Origin: Bordetella sp. BOR01
GTDB taxonomy: Bacteria > Pseudomonadota > Gammaproteobacteria > Burkholderiales > Burkholderiaceae_B
Direction: 5' to 3'
DNA length: 64,000 nucleotides
Assembly: GCF_019218885.1 (NCBI RefSeq)
Contig: NZ_JAHUWT010000002.1
Location: 1,178,001 to 1,242,000, forward strand
Shown here: in pieces, positions 26,420-34,894 of the stretch
Position numbering within the stretch: the first letter of the stretch is position 1
How the letters are laid out: each line of letters begins with the position of its first letter
Made by a program: the position numbers and the translations under genes
Notes under the pieces: generated by a model
What the model saw: only the letters and a program-made list of their open reading frames with translations
What the model was told of the DNA's origin: nothing
Database searches by the model: none

Positions 26420-26986
26420 GCCGGCGCACCTGAAACCGACACTATCGATCGCCAGATCGCGCAGCGCCTGCGTGCGCTGCGCACCGAGCGCGGCTGGTCG
26501 CTGGATGACCTGGCGCAACGCAGCCAGGTCAGCCGCGCGACCCTGTCGCGCCTGGAAAATGCCTCGGTCAGCGCCACCGCCAGCGTGCTGGGCAAGCTGT
26601 GCGCCGCCTATGGCATCACCGTGTCGCGCTTGATGCGCCTGGTGGAAGACGATTACGCCCCGCTGGTCGCGCGCGATGCACAACCCGTCTGGACCGACGC
26701 CAGCGTGGGGTTCGAGCGCCGCTCAGTGTCGCCGCCGGCCCAGCGCCTGGCTGGCGAAGTGCTGGAATGCCGCCTGGCATCCGGCGCGCGCATCGATTAC
26801 GAAAAACCGCCCCGGCCGGGGCTCGAGCACCACCTGCTGCTGCTGGAAGGCCAGTTGCAGGTCACGCTGGACGGCCGGCAGCACACGCTGCGGCCAGGCG
26901 ATTGCCTGCGCTATCAATTGACCGGCCCCAACACATTCACGACACCGGCTCGCCGCGGGGCACGCTACTTATTGTTCATCGTCTGA
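26411..26986 (+). CDS. XRE-family regulator with C-terminal cupin domain
   Basis: 191-aa two-domain transcription factor: HTH at about 15-70 (LRTERGWSLDDLAQRSQVSRATLSRLE) split as GWSLDDLAQ / SRATLSRLEN, and a small cupin sensor at about 110-190 (HHLLLLEGQLQVTL, RPGDCLRY). No Shine-Dalgarno at a proper distance; the ATG is in a long dyad. It is followed by an acetyltransferase 9 bp later, which it probably co-regulates. Confidence 0.92.
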   Translation: MENAGAPETDTIDRQIAQRLRALRTERGWSLDDLAQRSQVSRATLSRLENASVSATASVLGKLCAAYGITVSRLMRLVEDDYAPLVARDAQPVWTDASVGFERRSVSPPAQRLAGEVLECRLASGARIDYEKPPRPGLEHHLLLLEGQLQVTLDGRQHTLRPGDCLRYQLTGPNTFTTPARRGARYLLFIV

Positions 26987-26995
26987 GAGGTGACC

Positions 26996-27526
26996 GTGGA
27001 AACTCCAATCCTGCTTGCGGCCTTGTCGCCCGACGAAGCCGGCAGCCATTTGGCTGAGCTCGGCGCATTGCTGCATGCCTGCGTGCACGATGGCGCCAGC
27101 CTGGGCTTCATCCTGCCGCATGCGCCGGCCGAAGCCGAGGCATTCTGGTCCGGCAAGGTGCTGCCCGCCGTGCGCGCGGGCACGCGCACGCTGCTGGTGG
27201 CGCGGGCAGGCGGCCAAATCGCGGGCACCGTGCAGCTGGATTGCGATATGCCGTTCAATCAGCCGCATCGGGCCGAAGTGCGCAAGCTGCTGGTGCATCC
27301 GCGCTACCGGCGCCAGGGCATGGGCCGCGCATTGATGGTCGAGCTGGAGCAGCGCGCACGTGCATCGCGGCGCCGCCTGCTGACACTGGATACGCGCACG
27401 GGCGACCATGCCGAGCCGCTGTATGCCGCGCTGGGCTATCGGCGTGCCGGCGTCATTCCCGAGTTCTGCCTGGATGTTGCGGGACAGCGCCTGGACTCCA
27501 CCACCATCATGTACAAGCTGCTGTAG
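26996..27526 (+). CDS. GNAT N-acetyltransferase
   Basis: 176-aa acetyltransferase with CoA-binding loop VHPRYRRQGMGRALM and the C-terminal GDHAEPLYAALGYRR. The preferred start is GTG at 26996, because GAGAGG lies at a good distance; an in-frame GTG at 26990 is too close to it. Operon with the XRE-cupin regulator. Substrate unknown. Confidence 0.88.
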   Translation: METPILLAALSPDEAGSHLAELGALLHACVHDGASLGFILPHAPAEAEAFWSGKVLPAVRAGTRTLLVARAGGQIAGTVQLDCDMPFNQPHRAEVRKLLVHPRYRRQGMGRALMVELEQRARASRRRLLTLDTRTGDHAEPLYAALGYRRAGVIPEFCLDVAGQRLDSTTIMYKLL

Positions 27527-27554
27527 CGGCTGCACGAGCGGTGCCGGCGGGGCG

Positions 27555-28430
27555 TCAGGCGGGGCGGGTCCGGCTCAGGATGAACACGGATGCCAGCACG
27601 CATGCAACGCCTATCAACTGTCGCGGCGTGACCGGTTCACCCAGCACGCCGGCTGCCAGCAGCAACGCCGACACGGGGGCCACCGCCGTGAACAGCGAGG
27701 CTTCGGTCCCGGTGACGCGTTCGGCACCCGCATACCACAGCAGAAAGCCCGCTACCGTGGGTATCACTGCGTAGTACGCGACAGCGGCCAATGCGCCGGG
27801 TGCCAGGGCGATGGACCAGGGCGTCTCGAACATCGCGGCGGCAGCGGCCACCGCCAACCCCAGCGCGCTCATCCAGGTGGACTGCGCCAACGGACGCAGC
27901 GGCTGGCGCAGGCGCTTGTTCAGCAGAATGAACAGGCCTTCGCACACGATGGCGCCGAAGATCAGCGCATTGCCCAGCAAGGATCGCGGCTGGCCCGGGT
28001 TGCCTTGGGCGGCAATGAAGAACACGCCGGCCGCCGCCAGCCCGATGGCGCCCAGGGCGGCGGGCCGGGGCCGTTCGCCCAGCACCACGATGGCCACGGC
28101 AGTGGATACCACCGGCAGGGTGCCGATGATGATGCCGGCATCGGCGGCCGAGGTGTAGCGCAGCCCCGAGATCAGCAGCGCGGTATAGCCCACGCTGCCG
28201 GCTCCCGCCTGCAACAGCAGGACGAGCCCGTCGCGCCTGTCCGGCCGGGGCCAGGGCGTGCGCGTCAGAGCCATCAAAGCCACGAACAGCGGCAGCGCCA
28301 CCGCAAAGCGCAAGGCCGTCGCGGTGAACGGCGGCAGGCCGGCCGCAATCAGCTTGCTGGCGACCACCGTGCTGCCCACCGTGACCATGGCCAAGGCCAG
28401 ATACCAATATCCCTGTATGCGTCGCGTCAT
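27555..28430 (-). CDS. EamA/DMT-family transporter
   Basis: 291-aa inner-membrane protein with about ten helices in two EamA repeats, typical of metabolite or drug exporters (RhtA/YdcZ-like group). Landmarks: GSTVVASKLIAAGLPPF near the start and VPTVAGFLLWYAGAERV in the second repeat. Convergent with the acetyltransferase (28-bp gap). Substrate unknown. Confidence 0.9.
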   Translation of the reverse strand: MTRRIQGYWYLALAMVTVGSTVVASKLIAAGLPPFTATALRFAVALPLFVALMALTRTPWPRPDRRDGLVLLLQAGAGSVGYTALLISGLRYTSAADAGIIIGTLPVVSTAVAIVVLGERPRPAALGAIGLAAAGVFFIAAQGNPGQPRSLLGNALIFGAIVCEGLFILLNKRLRQPLRPLAQSTWMSALGLAVAAAAAMFETPWSIALAPGALAAVAYYAVIPTVAGFLLWYAGAERVTGTEASLFTAVAPVSALLLAAGVLGEPVTPRQLIGVACVLASVFILSRTRPA

Positions 28431-28534
28431 TGCCGGCCTGTGTGTGTGGATCGTGCGTGCAGCCTAGGCAAGGGGCAAGGCGCGGTCTTGTACGTTATTG
28501 CAGGCGGCCCCGGCAGCCAGGGTCGCCAGGCGTG

Positions 28535-29353
28535 TCAGGCTTGCCGCGCGGATGGCTGCGCATAAGCGCCCGGTGTCAGTCCATACAGGCGTACGAAGAC
28601 ATGCGTCATGTGGCTTTGGTCGGCGAAGCCGCTGGCGGCGGCCGCCTGGGCCAGTGCGCTTCCCTGCCGGATCAGGCGCCGCGCCAGCCCGGCGCGACGC
28701 TGTACCTGGTAGGCATGCGGCGTCAGGCCGATGGCCCGGGTGAAGCCGCGCAGCACCTGGAAGCGGCTCAGGCCGCTGGCGCCCGCCAGGTCGGCCAGCG
28801 AGACCGGCGCGGCCGGATCGTCATCGATCAGCATGCGGGCCTGGGCGATGGCGGCCGGCACGATAGGGGGCCGGCCCGCGGACGGCAGGTCCAGGGTGCC
28901 GGCCAGCAGCGCCAGCAGCAAGGACTCTTGCGCCGGCGTGCCGGCGCCTGCATTGGGCGAGGTGGCCGCCGCATACAGCCGGTGAAAGCGCAATGCCAGC
29001 ATCGCATCGCGCAGCACGGGCCGCGCGAATTCCCGCCAGCCATGCCGGCCTTCGTCGATGTCGGCAAGCGCATGCGCCACCAGCGCCGGCTCGAAATACA
29101 GAATCGCCCATTGCCGGCCGGCATCGCCGATGGGCGCGCCATCATGCACTTCGCCGGGATTGACGGTGATGAGATCGCCCGCGCCGGCTTGCACCATGCC
29201 GCGGCCGCTGCGCGATCGCTGCGCCCCGCGGATGATCAGGCCGATGCCGAACTGATCGTGCGTGTGGCGGCCGAATGCGTGGCGGGTGTCGGCCTCGATG
29301 GCATCGGCGCCGGCGATGGCGCACGGCACGCGCAGGAAATCGCCGCGCGCCAT
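28535..29353 (-). CDS. AraC-family transcriptional regulator
   Basis: 272-aa regulator with an N-terminal cupin-like sensor (HTHDQFGIGLIIRG, NPGEVHDG) and a C-terminal double HTH (SLADLAGASGLSRFQVLRGF; ASGFADQSHMTHVFVRLYG). It starts 9 bp after the nitronate monooxygenase stop, so they form an operon. It may regulate the DMT exporter downstream. Effector unknown. Confidence 0.92.
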   Translation of the reverse strand: MARGDFLRVPCAIAGADAIEADTRHAFGRHTHDQFGIGLIIRGAQRSRSGRGMVQAGAGDLITVNPGEVHDGAPIGDAGRQWAILYFEPALVAHALADIDEGRHGWREFARPVLRDAMLALRFHRLYAAATSPNAGAGTPAQESLLLALLAGTLDLPSAGRPPIVPAAIAQARMLIDDDPAAPVSLADLAGASGLSRFQVLRGFTRAIGLTPHAYQVQRRAGLARRLIRQGSALAQAAAASGFADQSHMTHVFVRLYGLTPGAYAQPSARQA

Positions 29354-29362
29354 GACGGGACC

Positions 29363-30472
29363 CTAGCCTCGCGCGCCGTAAGCGGCCAGGCGGCCCGCGG
29401 CGCCGGTCAGTTCGTCTTGCAGGCGCCGCATCAATTCATCGGCCGGCAGCCCGCGCGACAGGGCCGCCGCCTGGCCTGCCCACTGCGCGGCGAAGTCGGC
29501 GCTGCCCTGTGCCTTGGCGGCAGCATGCAGCGCCTTGCCGGCATCGTAGGTGTAGGGGTAGCCCGGCGTGGGCGGGCAATCGGCGGCGGCGCCCAGGGCG
29601 GTCAGGCGATTGGCGATGCCGCGCGCCGGGCGGCCCGAGATCGCCAGGGTGGATATGGTGGACACCGGGCCCGCCAGCAGTGCCTGGCGGTAGGCGGCAT
29701 CGGCCGACGATTCCGGGCAGGATACGAAAGCGGTGCCCAGTTGCGCGGCCTGGGCGCCCAGCGCCAGCACCGCGGCAATGCCGGCGCCATCCATGATGCC
29801 GCCCGCCGCGATGACAGGCAGCCGACACTGCGCGGCCAGCAATCGCGTCAGCGCCAGGGTGCCCAGGTGCTCGTCATGTCCGCCGGGCTGGAAGATGCCG
29901 CGGTGGCCGCCGGCCTCGGCGCCCTGGGCAATGATGGCGTCCAGGCCCGCATCGGCGATGTGCGCGGCTTCTTCAGGGCTGGTGGCGCTGGCCATCAAGT
30001 AAATGCCTGCCTGGCGCAGGGCGGCAAGGCGCGCGGCATCCGGCAGCCCGAAATGGAAGCTGACCACCGCCGGGCGTTCGGCCAGCAGCACGTCCAGCAT
30101 GGCATCGTCGGCCACGAAGCTGGTGTAGATCTCGCGCAGCGCGGCCGGCGGCTGGGCATCGAACTCGGCGAAAGCGGGGGCCAGGTATTCCAGCCAGCGT
30201 GCCTGGCGGGCCGCGTCGCTGGCGGTGGGCACATGGCAGAACAGATTGACGCCGAAGGGCCGGGACGTCAGCGCCCGTGTCTGGGCGATGGCCTCGCGCG
30301 CGCCCGCGGCGTTGGCGGCGCCAAGCCCCAGCGAGCCCAGGCCGCCGGCATTGGACACGGCGGCAGCCAATGCCGGCGTGCTGACACCCGCCATGGGTGC
30401 CTGGATGATGGGGGTGGACAAGCCCAGGCGGGCCATCAGGGGTCGGGCAGTATCAGCAGGGGGGGGCGGCAT
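29363..30472 (-). CDS. nitronate monooxygenase (NMO/2-nitropropane dioxygenase family)
   Basis: 369-aa FMN-dependent oxygenase that detoxifies alkyl nitronates. Landmarks: [20 protein letters not shown], catalytic His in GAEAGGHRG, phosphate-binding [10 protein letters not shown] and [10 protein letters not shown]. The start at 30472 is at the beginning of the conserved fold; the longer upstream reading overlaps the opposite-strand gene. Operon with the AraC gene. Confidence 0.92.
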   Translation of the reverse strand: MPPPPADTARPLMARLGLSTPIIQAPMAGVSTPALAAAVSNAGGLGSLGLGAANAAGAREAIAQTRALTSRPFGVNLFCHVPTASDAARQARWLEYLAPAFAEFDAQPPAALREIYTSFVADDAMLDVLLAERPAVVSFHFGLPDAARLAALRQAGIYLMASATSPEEAAHIADAGLDAIIAQGAEAGGHRGIFQPGGHDEHLGTLALTRLLAAQCRLPVIAAGGIMDGAGIAAVLALGAQAAQLGTAFVSCPESSADAAYRQALLAGPVSTISTLAISGRPARGIANRLTALGAAADCPPTPGYPYTYDAGKALHAAAKAQGSADFAAQWAGQAAALSRGLPADELMRRLQDELTGAAGRLAAYGARG

Positions 30473-30655
30473 GGCGGTTCCTGAATCGCGGAATTTGCAA
30501 GCAACGGTACTTGAATGTGAGTCGGCTGCAAAGGGTGCGGCCGGCAAAGCGGTACGTATCGAAACAATCCTGCAATTTACGCCATCGGGGCAGGCAGCTA
30601 CGATGCCCGGCTGTCCAGCATTGCCCACCCTACGCGCGTTGACACGGGAGCGCAG

Positions 30656-31267
30656 ATGCGTACTGCATTCGGCAAGGTGAAGACCCGGTTGGCCGCCGGG
30701 ATCGGTTCGACAGTCGCGGTGGGTACCGCGGCGCTCTACAGCATCTTCGGTGCGGGGCCGCCGGCGCCCGTGGCGCAGTACGCCGCGGGCAGCCAGATCG
30801 ACGCCGGCCAATGGCACGTGGTGCCGCAACGCGCCTGGGTCAGCCGGCAGAAAGTCTACGACGTGCCGCTCAAGCCGGGCCAGCAGGCCCTGGTGCTTGA
30901 GGTCGATCTCAGCAATCGCACGCGGATGTCCACGCGGGACTATTCCAAGCTTTTCAGCCTGCAACCCATACCCGGGATTCCGCTCGAGCAACCGCTGGTC
31001 GCGCAGGTGCGCGACCCGCAGCTGGGGCCCTTGCTGCATCCCGGCCTGGGCGAGCGGGTGGCCTTTGTCTGGCGGGTGCCGGATTCGGCCACGCCGCCCG
31101 AGGCGCTGAAGGTGGACGTGGTGGCCAAGACGTTCAAGCCGATCGACAACCTGTACGGCACGCCCGGCTGGTTCAACCCCGCGGTCGTGGGGCAGATGAC
31201 CTTGCCGCTGGAAGCGTTGGCTACCCCATCGGCCACGCCGCCGGGTGCGGCGGAGCAAGGCTCGTGA
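30656..31267 (+). CDS. membrane-anchored protein of unknown function (gene 1 of 3)
   Basis: 203-aa protein with one weak N-terminal hydrophobic segment ([17 protein letters not shown]) and a beta-rich extracytoplasmic remainder ([20 protein letters not shown]). GGGAG precedes the ATG. The stop overlaps the next start (GTGA). I do not recognise a family; the extracytoplasmic part resembles DUF4352-like Ig folds only in general character. Confidence 0.8.
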   Translation: MRTAFGKVKTRLAAGIGSTVAVGTAALYSIFGAGPPAPVAQYAAGSQIDAGQWHVVPQRAWVSRQKVYDVPLKPGQQALVLEVDLSNRTRMSTRDYSKLFSLQPIPGIPLEQPLVAQVRDPQLGPLLHPGLGERVAFVWRVPDSATPPEALKVDVVAKTFKPIDNLYGTPGWFNPAVVGQMTLPLEALATPSATPPGAAEQGS

Positions 31268-31851
31268 AGCGCCGGCTGGCGACGCTGCTGCTGATCGTCG
31301 CGGCTGGCGCGATCTTGTTCGCCATGCAGCGCAACAGCCCGCGCTATGACGAGTTGACCGGGCCGATTCCCGTGGCCGGCCGCATGGGCCAGACCGTGCA
31401 CACGCGGCTGTTCGATGCCAAGGTCGAGGGCGTGGAGTTCGCCCGGCAATTGGCCTACGAGCGATTCGGCAGCCAGACCGTGCTTACCACGTCGGGGGTG
31501 TGGGCCATCGTCACGGCCGAACTGCAGGCGCGTTCACGGTCGGTCAATGTGGGCCAGGCCGCCTGGGTGGGGCCGCAGGGCTTGCAGTACCTGTTGTCGG
31601 ATCGCCTGGGCCTGGCGCCGGATCAGCCGCCGCATGCGCTGGATCCGGGCCTGCCGAGGCGCGTGCGGTTCATTTTCGAGATACGTCCCGACCAGGTGGG
31701 AGGTGCCACGCTGTGGTTGTCCGAGCGCTTTTCGCCGCGCCTGGATTCCGAGGCGCACATCGCGCTGGATGCCGTGCCGCGCTCGGCCGACGGCGCGCTG
31801 GAGCTGAGGGATGTTTTCGAGATCGATCGAGCCAAGGAAGGCAGGCCATGA
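31264..31851 (+). CDS. membrane-anchored protein of unknown function (gene 2 of 3)
   Basis: 195-aa protein starting at GTG with an N-terminal membrane helix ([17 protein letters not shown]). The rest is predicted extracytoplasmic, with [20 protein letters not shown] in the middle. It overlaps both neighbours by 4 bp (GTGA, ATGA), so the three proteins are made together and may form a complex. No family recognised. Confidence 0.82.
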   Translation: MKRRLATLLLIVAAGAILFAMQRNSPRYDELTGPIPVAGRMGQTVHTRLFDAKVEGVEFARQLAYERFGSQTVLTTSGVWAIVTAELQARSRSVNVGQAAWVGPQGLQYLLSDRLGLAPDQPPHALDPGLPRRVRFIFEIRPDQVGGATLWLSERFSPRLDSEAHIALDAVPRSADGALELRDVFEIDRAKEGRP

Positions 31852-32432
31852 ACGAGCGTGCCGATGACCGCGCGACGGCGGAAGAAAAACGGTGGCGGCG
31901 GCGCAGCCTGGGGCTGCTGGTGATCTTGCTGCCGCTGGTGGCGGGCGTGGTCGCGTACGACAGCGCGCAGCGCTGGTGGACGGGCCGCGACCTGATCGCC
32001 CGCGAGATCGCGGCCGGCGCTACGGCCGATTTCGGTGGCGCGCGCTGGCGACTGCATGCGTTGCGCATGGCGCCGCTGCCCGCCAGTGCCGGCGTTCCGG
32101 AAAACGCCATGGGCGTGGTGGCTGATTTCCGAGTGGAAATCCACGATGCCGATTTGCCCAAGAACTGGCTGGGCTGCGTGATTTCGCTGCAAGATGAGCA
32201 GGGGCGCCGCTGGACTCCGACACAGGTGCTGCGGCTGCCGCGCTCGGACGCGCGCGAGTGCATCGCGTCGATCTATTCCGGGGCGCAGGCTGGCGACACG
32301 CTGCGCATCCGCCAGGCCTACCTGGTGCCGCGCGAGGCGGCCGATACCCTGCGCGCCACGGTGACGCTGGGGCCGCAGCAGCCGTACTATCTGCGCTTCG
32401 CGCAGCCTCCGCAGCGGGTGCAGGTGAAATAG
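31848..32432 (+). CDS. membrane-anchored protein of unknown function (gene 3 of 3)
   Basis: 194-aa protein with a charged cytoplasmic N-tail (ERADDRATAEEKRWRRR), one membrane helix (LGLLVILLPLVAGVVAY) and a periplasmic domain containing two Cys (LGCVIS, RECIAS) able to form a disulfide. The start overlaps the upstream stop. Same layout as genes 1 and 2. No family recognised. Confidence 0.82.
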   Translation: MNERADDRATAEEKRWRRRSLGLLVILLPLVAGVVAYDSAQRWWTGRDLIAREIAAGATADFGGARWRLHALRMAPLPASAGVPENAMGVVADFRVEIHDADLPKNWLGCVISLQDEQGRRWTPTQVLRLPRSDARECIASIYSGAQAGDTLRIRQAYLVPREAADTLRATVTLGPQQPYYLRFAQPPQRVQVK

Positions 32433-32484
32433 CAGCAGGGCAATAGCAAGGGCGATAGCGCAACAGGGCAATAAGCCGCCGGAC

Positions 32485-33777
32485 TCAGGCGGCCTGGCCG
32501 GCGGGTTCCGCGGGTGCCTGGCGGCGCGCCGGTTGCCCGAACGCGGTTTCGAGCACGGCGGCCAGGAAGCAGATGCGCAGCGGTTCGATCAGGATGCCGG
32601 TGGACGAATCGCGGAACGGGCTGCCAAACAGCAGCGTCAACCCGTGGGACAGCACTTGCCAGGTGTCCAGGTCGTGCGGCCCGATCAGGCGGCTGGCGCC
32701 TATCCATAGCCAGGCGCTGCCCCACTCGATCAATCGATACCCCACGATCAGCGTCACCAGCAGCACCACGCCGGCATTCAGCGTCAGCCGCACGCCGTTG
32801 GCCACCGGCAGGTAGCGCGAACGGTAGCCGCCGATGAAATGGGTGATGAAGTCGCGCAGGAATTTGGGGATGGCCCGGTAGCGTTCGCCGAAACGCTCGA
32901 CGCGGTGATGGATGCGCAGCAGTTCCTCGTCGCTGCGCACATCGTAGCCATAGACCAGCGCGGCCATCACCAGCCACACTACCGGCAGCAGCGCATAGAA
33001 AAACAGGTTGACCAGCAGCTTGCCCGGCGTGTCCACCAGGGATTCGACCGGTACCATCCCGGCCGCCCAGGCCGCCGAGATCGGCGTGGCGATCACGTCC
33101 AGCAGGCCGCGCAGGTTTTCCCAAAGGTTGTGGCTGACCAGCCAGTCCCAGGCATGGCTTTTCCAGCGGCTGATGACATACAGGCCGATCAGGATCCAGT
33201 TCGTTTCGCACAACACCACCACCACCTGCCAGATCGGGCGGCCCGTGCTTTCGCGCAGCCGCTTGGCCACCTTGCGCACCAGCCACGACACGGCCACCGA
33301 TACCAGCAGCCAGCGGGAATCCAGTGCGTCCAGGATGTTGCCGTGCGTGCCGAACGGATCCAGGTCGAGCGCCAGGCGCGAGTATTGCCGCACGGTATTG
33401 CCCAGGAAACCCCAGGCGGCGTAGTAGGCGAAGAAGGGCAGCAGGGCGATGGTGACGGCCGACAGCAAGCGCCGCGAGCCGGCTTCTTGCGCGGGGCCCG
33501 CGTCGCCGTCGCCGCGTGCGGCCGCTTGCGCGGCGCGCAGGGCCGGCAGCCCGGGCAGCAGCACCTGGAACATGGTCACGGTCACCACGAGCTGGGCCAG
33601 GGCCACCAGCGTCAACACGGCCAGCCCGGCCAGGTGGTTGGCGAAACCGATATGTACCGCCAGCAACAGCAGCAGGTCGTGCGCCAGCACGCCGGCCAGT
33701 ACCAGGGCCATCAATTGCGGCCAGAAACGCAGCCACAGGCGAAACGTCAGTGCAAACGGCGCGGCGATCCCTTGCAT
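32485..33777 (-). CDS. polytopic membrane protein of unknown function
   Basis: 430-aa integral membrane protein with about six to eight helices and a cytoplasmic basic loop (RIHHRVERFGERYRAI). The reading frame with hydrophobic character is this one; two overlapping frames on the same strand are shadows. It converges on the three membrane-anchored genes (52-bp gap), which suggests a shared process. No family recognised. Confidence 0.78.
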   Translation of the reverse strand: MQGIAAPFALTFRLWLRFWPQLMALVLAGVLAHDLLLLLAVHIGFANHLAGLAVLTLVALAQLVVTVTMFQVLLPGLPALRAAQAAARGDGDAGPAQEAGSRRLLSAVTIALLPFFAYYAAWGFLGNTVRQYSRLALDLDPFGTHGNILDALDSRWLLVSVAVSWLVRKVAKRLRESTGRPIWQVVVVLCETNWILIGLYVISRWKSHAWDWLVSHNLWENLRGLLDVIATPISAAWAAGMVPVESLVDTPGKLLVNLFFYALLPVVWLVMAALVYGYDVRSDEELLRIHHRVERFGERYRAIPKFLRDFITHFIGGYRSRYLPVANGVRLTLNAGVVLLVTLIVGYRLIEWGSAWLWIGASRLIGPHDLDTWQVLSHGLTLLFGSPFRDSSTGILIEPLRICFLAAVLETAFGQPARRQAPAEPAGQAA

Positions 33778-33855
33778 TCCAGTTTCCCTATCGATGGAAC
33801 CGGCGATCTTAGCAAGCAGCCGGGGCGTGGCGCTGTATCCTTTTTTTTCGGGATG

Positions 33856-34422
33856 TCAGGGCGCGGCCAGGTCGCCACGGGTCCGCGCGTAGATCCAGAA
33901 ATCGCGCGGCTGGCCGCGCACCATGCGATAGCTGGCCAGCAGGCCTTCGGGCCGGTAGCCGCAGTGCTCCAGGACGCGGCGCGAGGGCAGGTTGGCATCC
34001 AGCACCGTGGCCTGCACCCGCCACAGGCCCAACGACTGCAGGGCCCAGCCGGTGACCGCCGCGCAGGCCCGCGAGGCAATGCCGCGGTTCCACAGGGTCG
34101 GGGCCAGGTCATAGGCGATTTCCGCGCGGCCGTGCGCGGCGGCAATCTCGTTGAACCCGATCGTGCCCCGCAGGCGGTTGCTTGCCGCATCGGCAATGGC
34201 CAGCCGCACGCAGCCGCTGCCGGGGCTGGACAAGTACAGGGCGATCAACGAGTCCAGGTCGGCTATGCCCGCCAACTGCCAGCTGGTATGACGCGTGACG
34301 GCCTCATCGCGCAGGTACTCGTGCCAGTCGGCCGCATCCTGCTGGCGCAGGCGCCGCAGCCGCAGGCCCTGGGTGCCTGCGTCGGGCAGTGCTCCCTCGC
34401 TGATGAACGGCCGCAAGTCCAC
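33856..34422 (-). CDS. GNAT acetyltransferase, RimJ/RimL-like
   Basis: 188-aa acetyltransferase of the ribosomal-protein-type group: RLRRLRQQDAADWHEYLRD at the start, IAYDLAPTLWNRGIAS for the CoA loop, and VLDANLPSRRVLEHCGYR for the C-terminal signature. It starts 9 bp after the VOC gene stop and is co-transcribed with it. Substrate unknown. Confidence 0.9.
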   Translation of the reverse strand: MDLRPFISEGALPDAGTQGLRLRRLRQQDAADWHEYLRDEAVTRHTSWQLAGIADLDSLIALYLSSPGSGCVRLAIADAASNRLRGTIGFNEIAAAHGRAEIAYDLAPTLWNRGIASRACAAVTGWALQSLGLWRVQATVLDANLPSRRVLEHCGYRPEGLLASYRMVRGQPRDFWIYARTRGDLAAP

Positions 34423-34431
34423 GAGGTGCCC

Positions 34432-34782
34432 TCAGCGATGCACCAGGATGTTGACCAGCTTGCCGAACGGGTCGCGCACGTAGAAGCGGCGCACGCCCCA
34501 GGGTTCGTCGGCGGGGCCGTATTCGATCGCGAAGCCGCCGGCGCGCAGGCGCCGCAGCGCCTCGTCCAGGTCGTCGACTTCGATGGAAAGATCCGGGGTG
34601 GGCGTATCCGAGCCGCCTTGCGTGGCGATGCTGACCTGCACATTCATGCTGCGGGGCGCGCCGTAGGTGGCAAGCCAGCCATGGTCCATCAGGATGTCCA
34701 GCCCCAGCGCATCGCCGTAGAACCGCTGCGCGGCCGCGATATTGGTGGCGTGAATATTGGCGACGATGCGCTTGACTTGCAT
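34432..34782 (-). CDS. VOC family protein
   Basis: 116-aa single-module VOC protein. It starts MQVKRIVANIHATNIAAAQ with an AGGAG site, and ends RDPFGKLVNILVHR with the expected metal-ligand Asn/His region. A start at 34806 would add an unconserved tail. Operon with the RimJ-like gene. Similar proteins bind antibiotics or act as glyoxalases; not resolved here. Confidence 0.88.
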   Translation of the reverse strand: MQVKRIVANIHATNIAAAQRFYGDALGLDILMDHGWLATYGAPRSMNVQVSIATQGGSDTPTPDLSIEVDDLDEALRRLRAGGFAIEYGPADEPWGVRRFYVRDPFGKLVNILVHR

Positions 34783-34894
34783 GGGATGGCTCCTGGGGCG
34801 GGGCACGCCGCGGCACGCAATAGCGCGGTCGTGGCCGGGCCGGCTGTGTGCGTACGATAACGCAGTCAGGCCGGCTGGAGCCCGCGCCGAGGGG

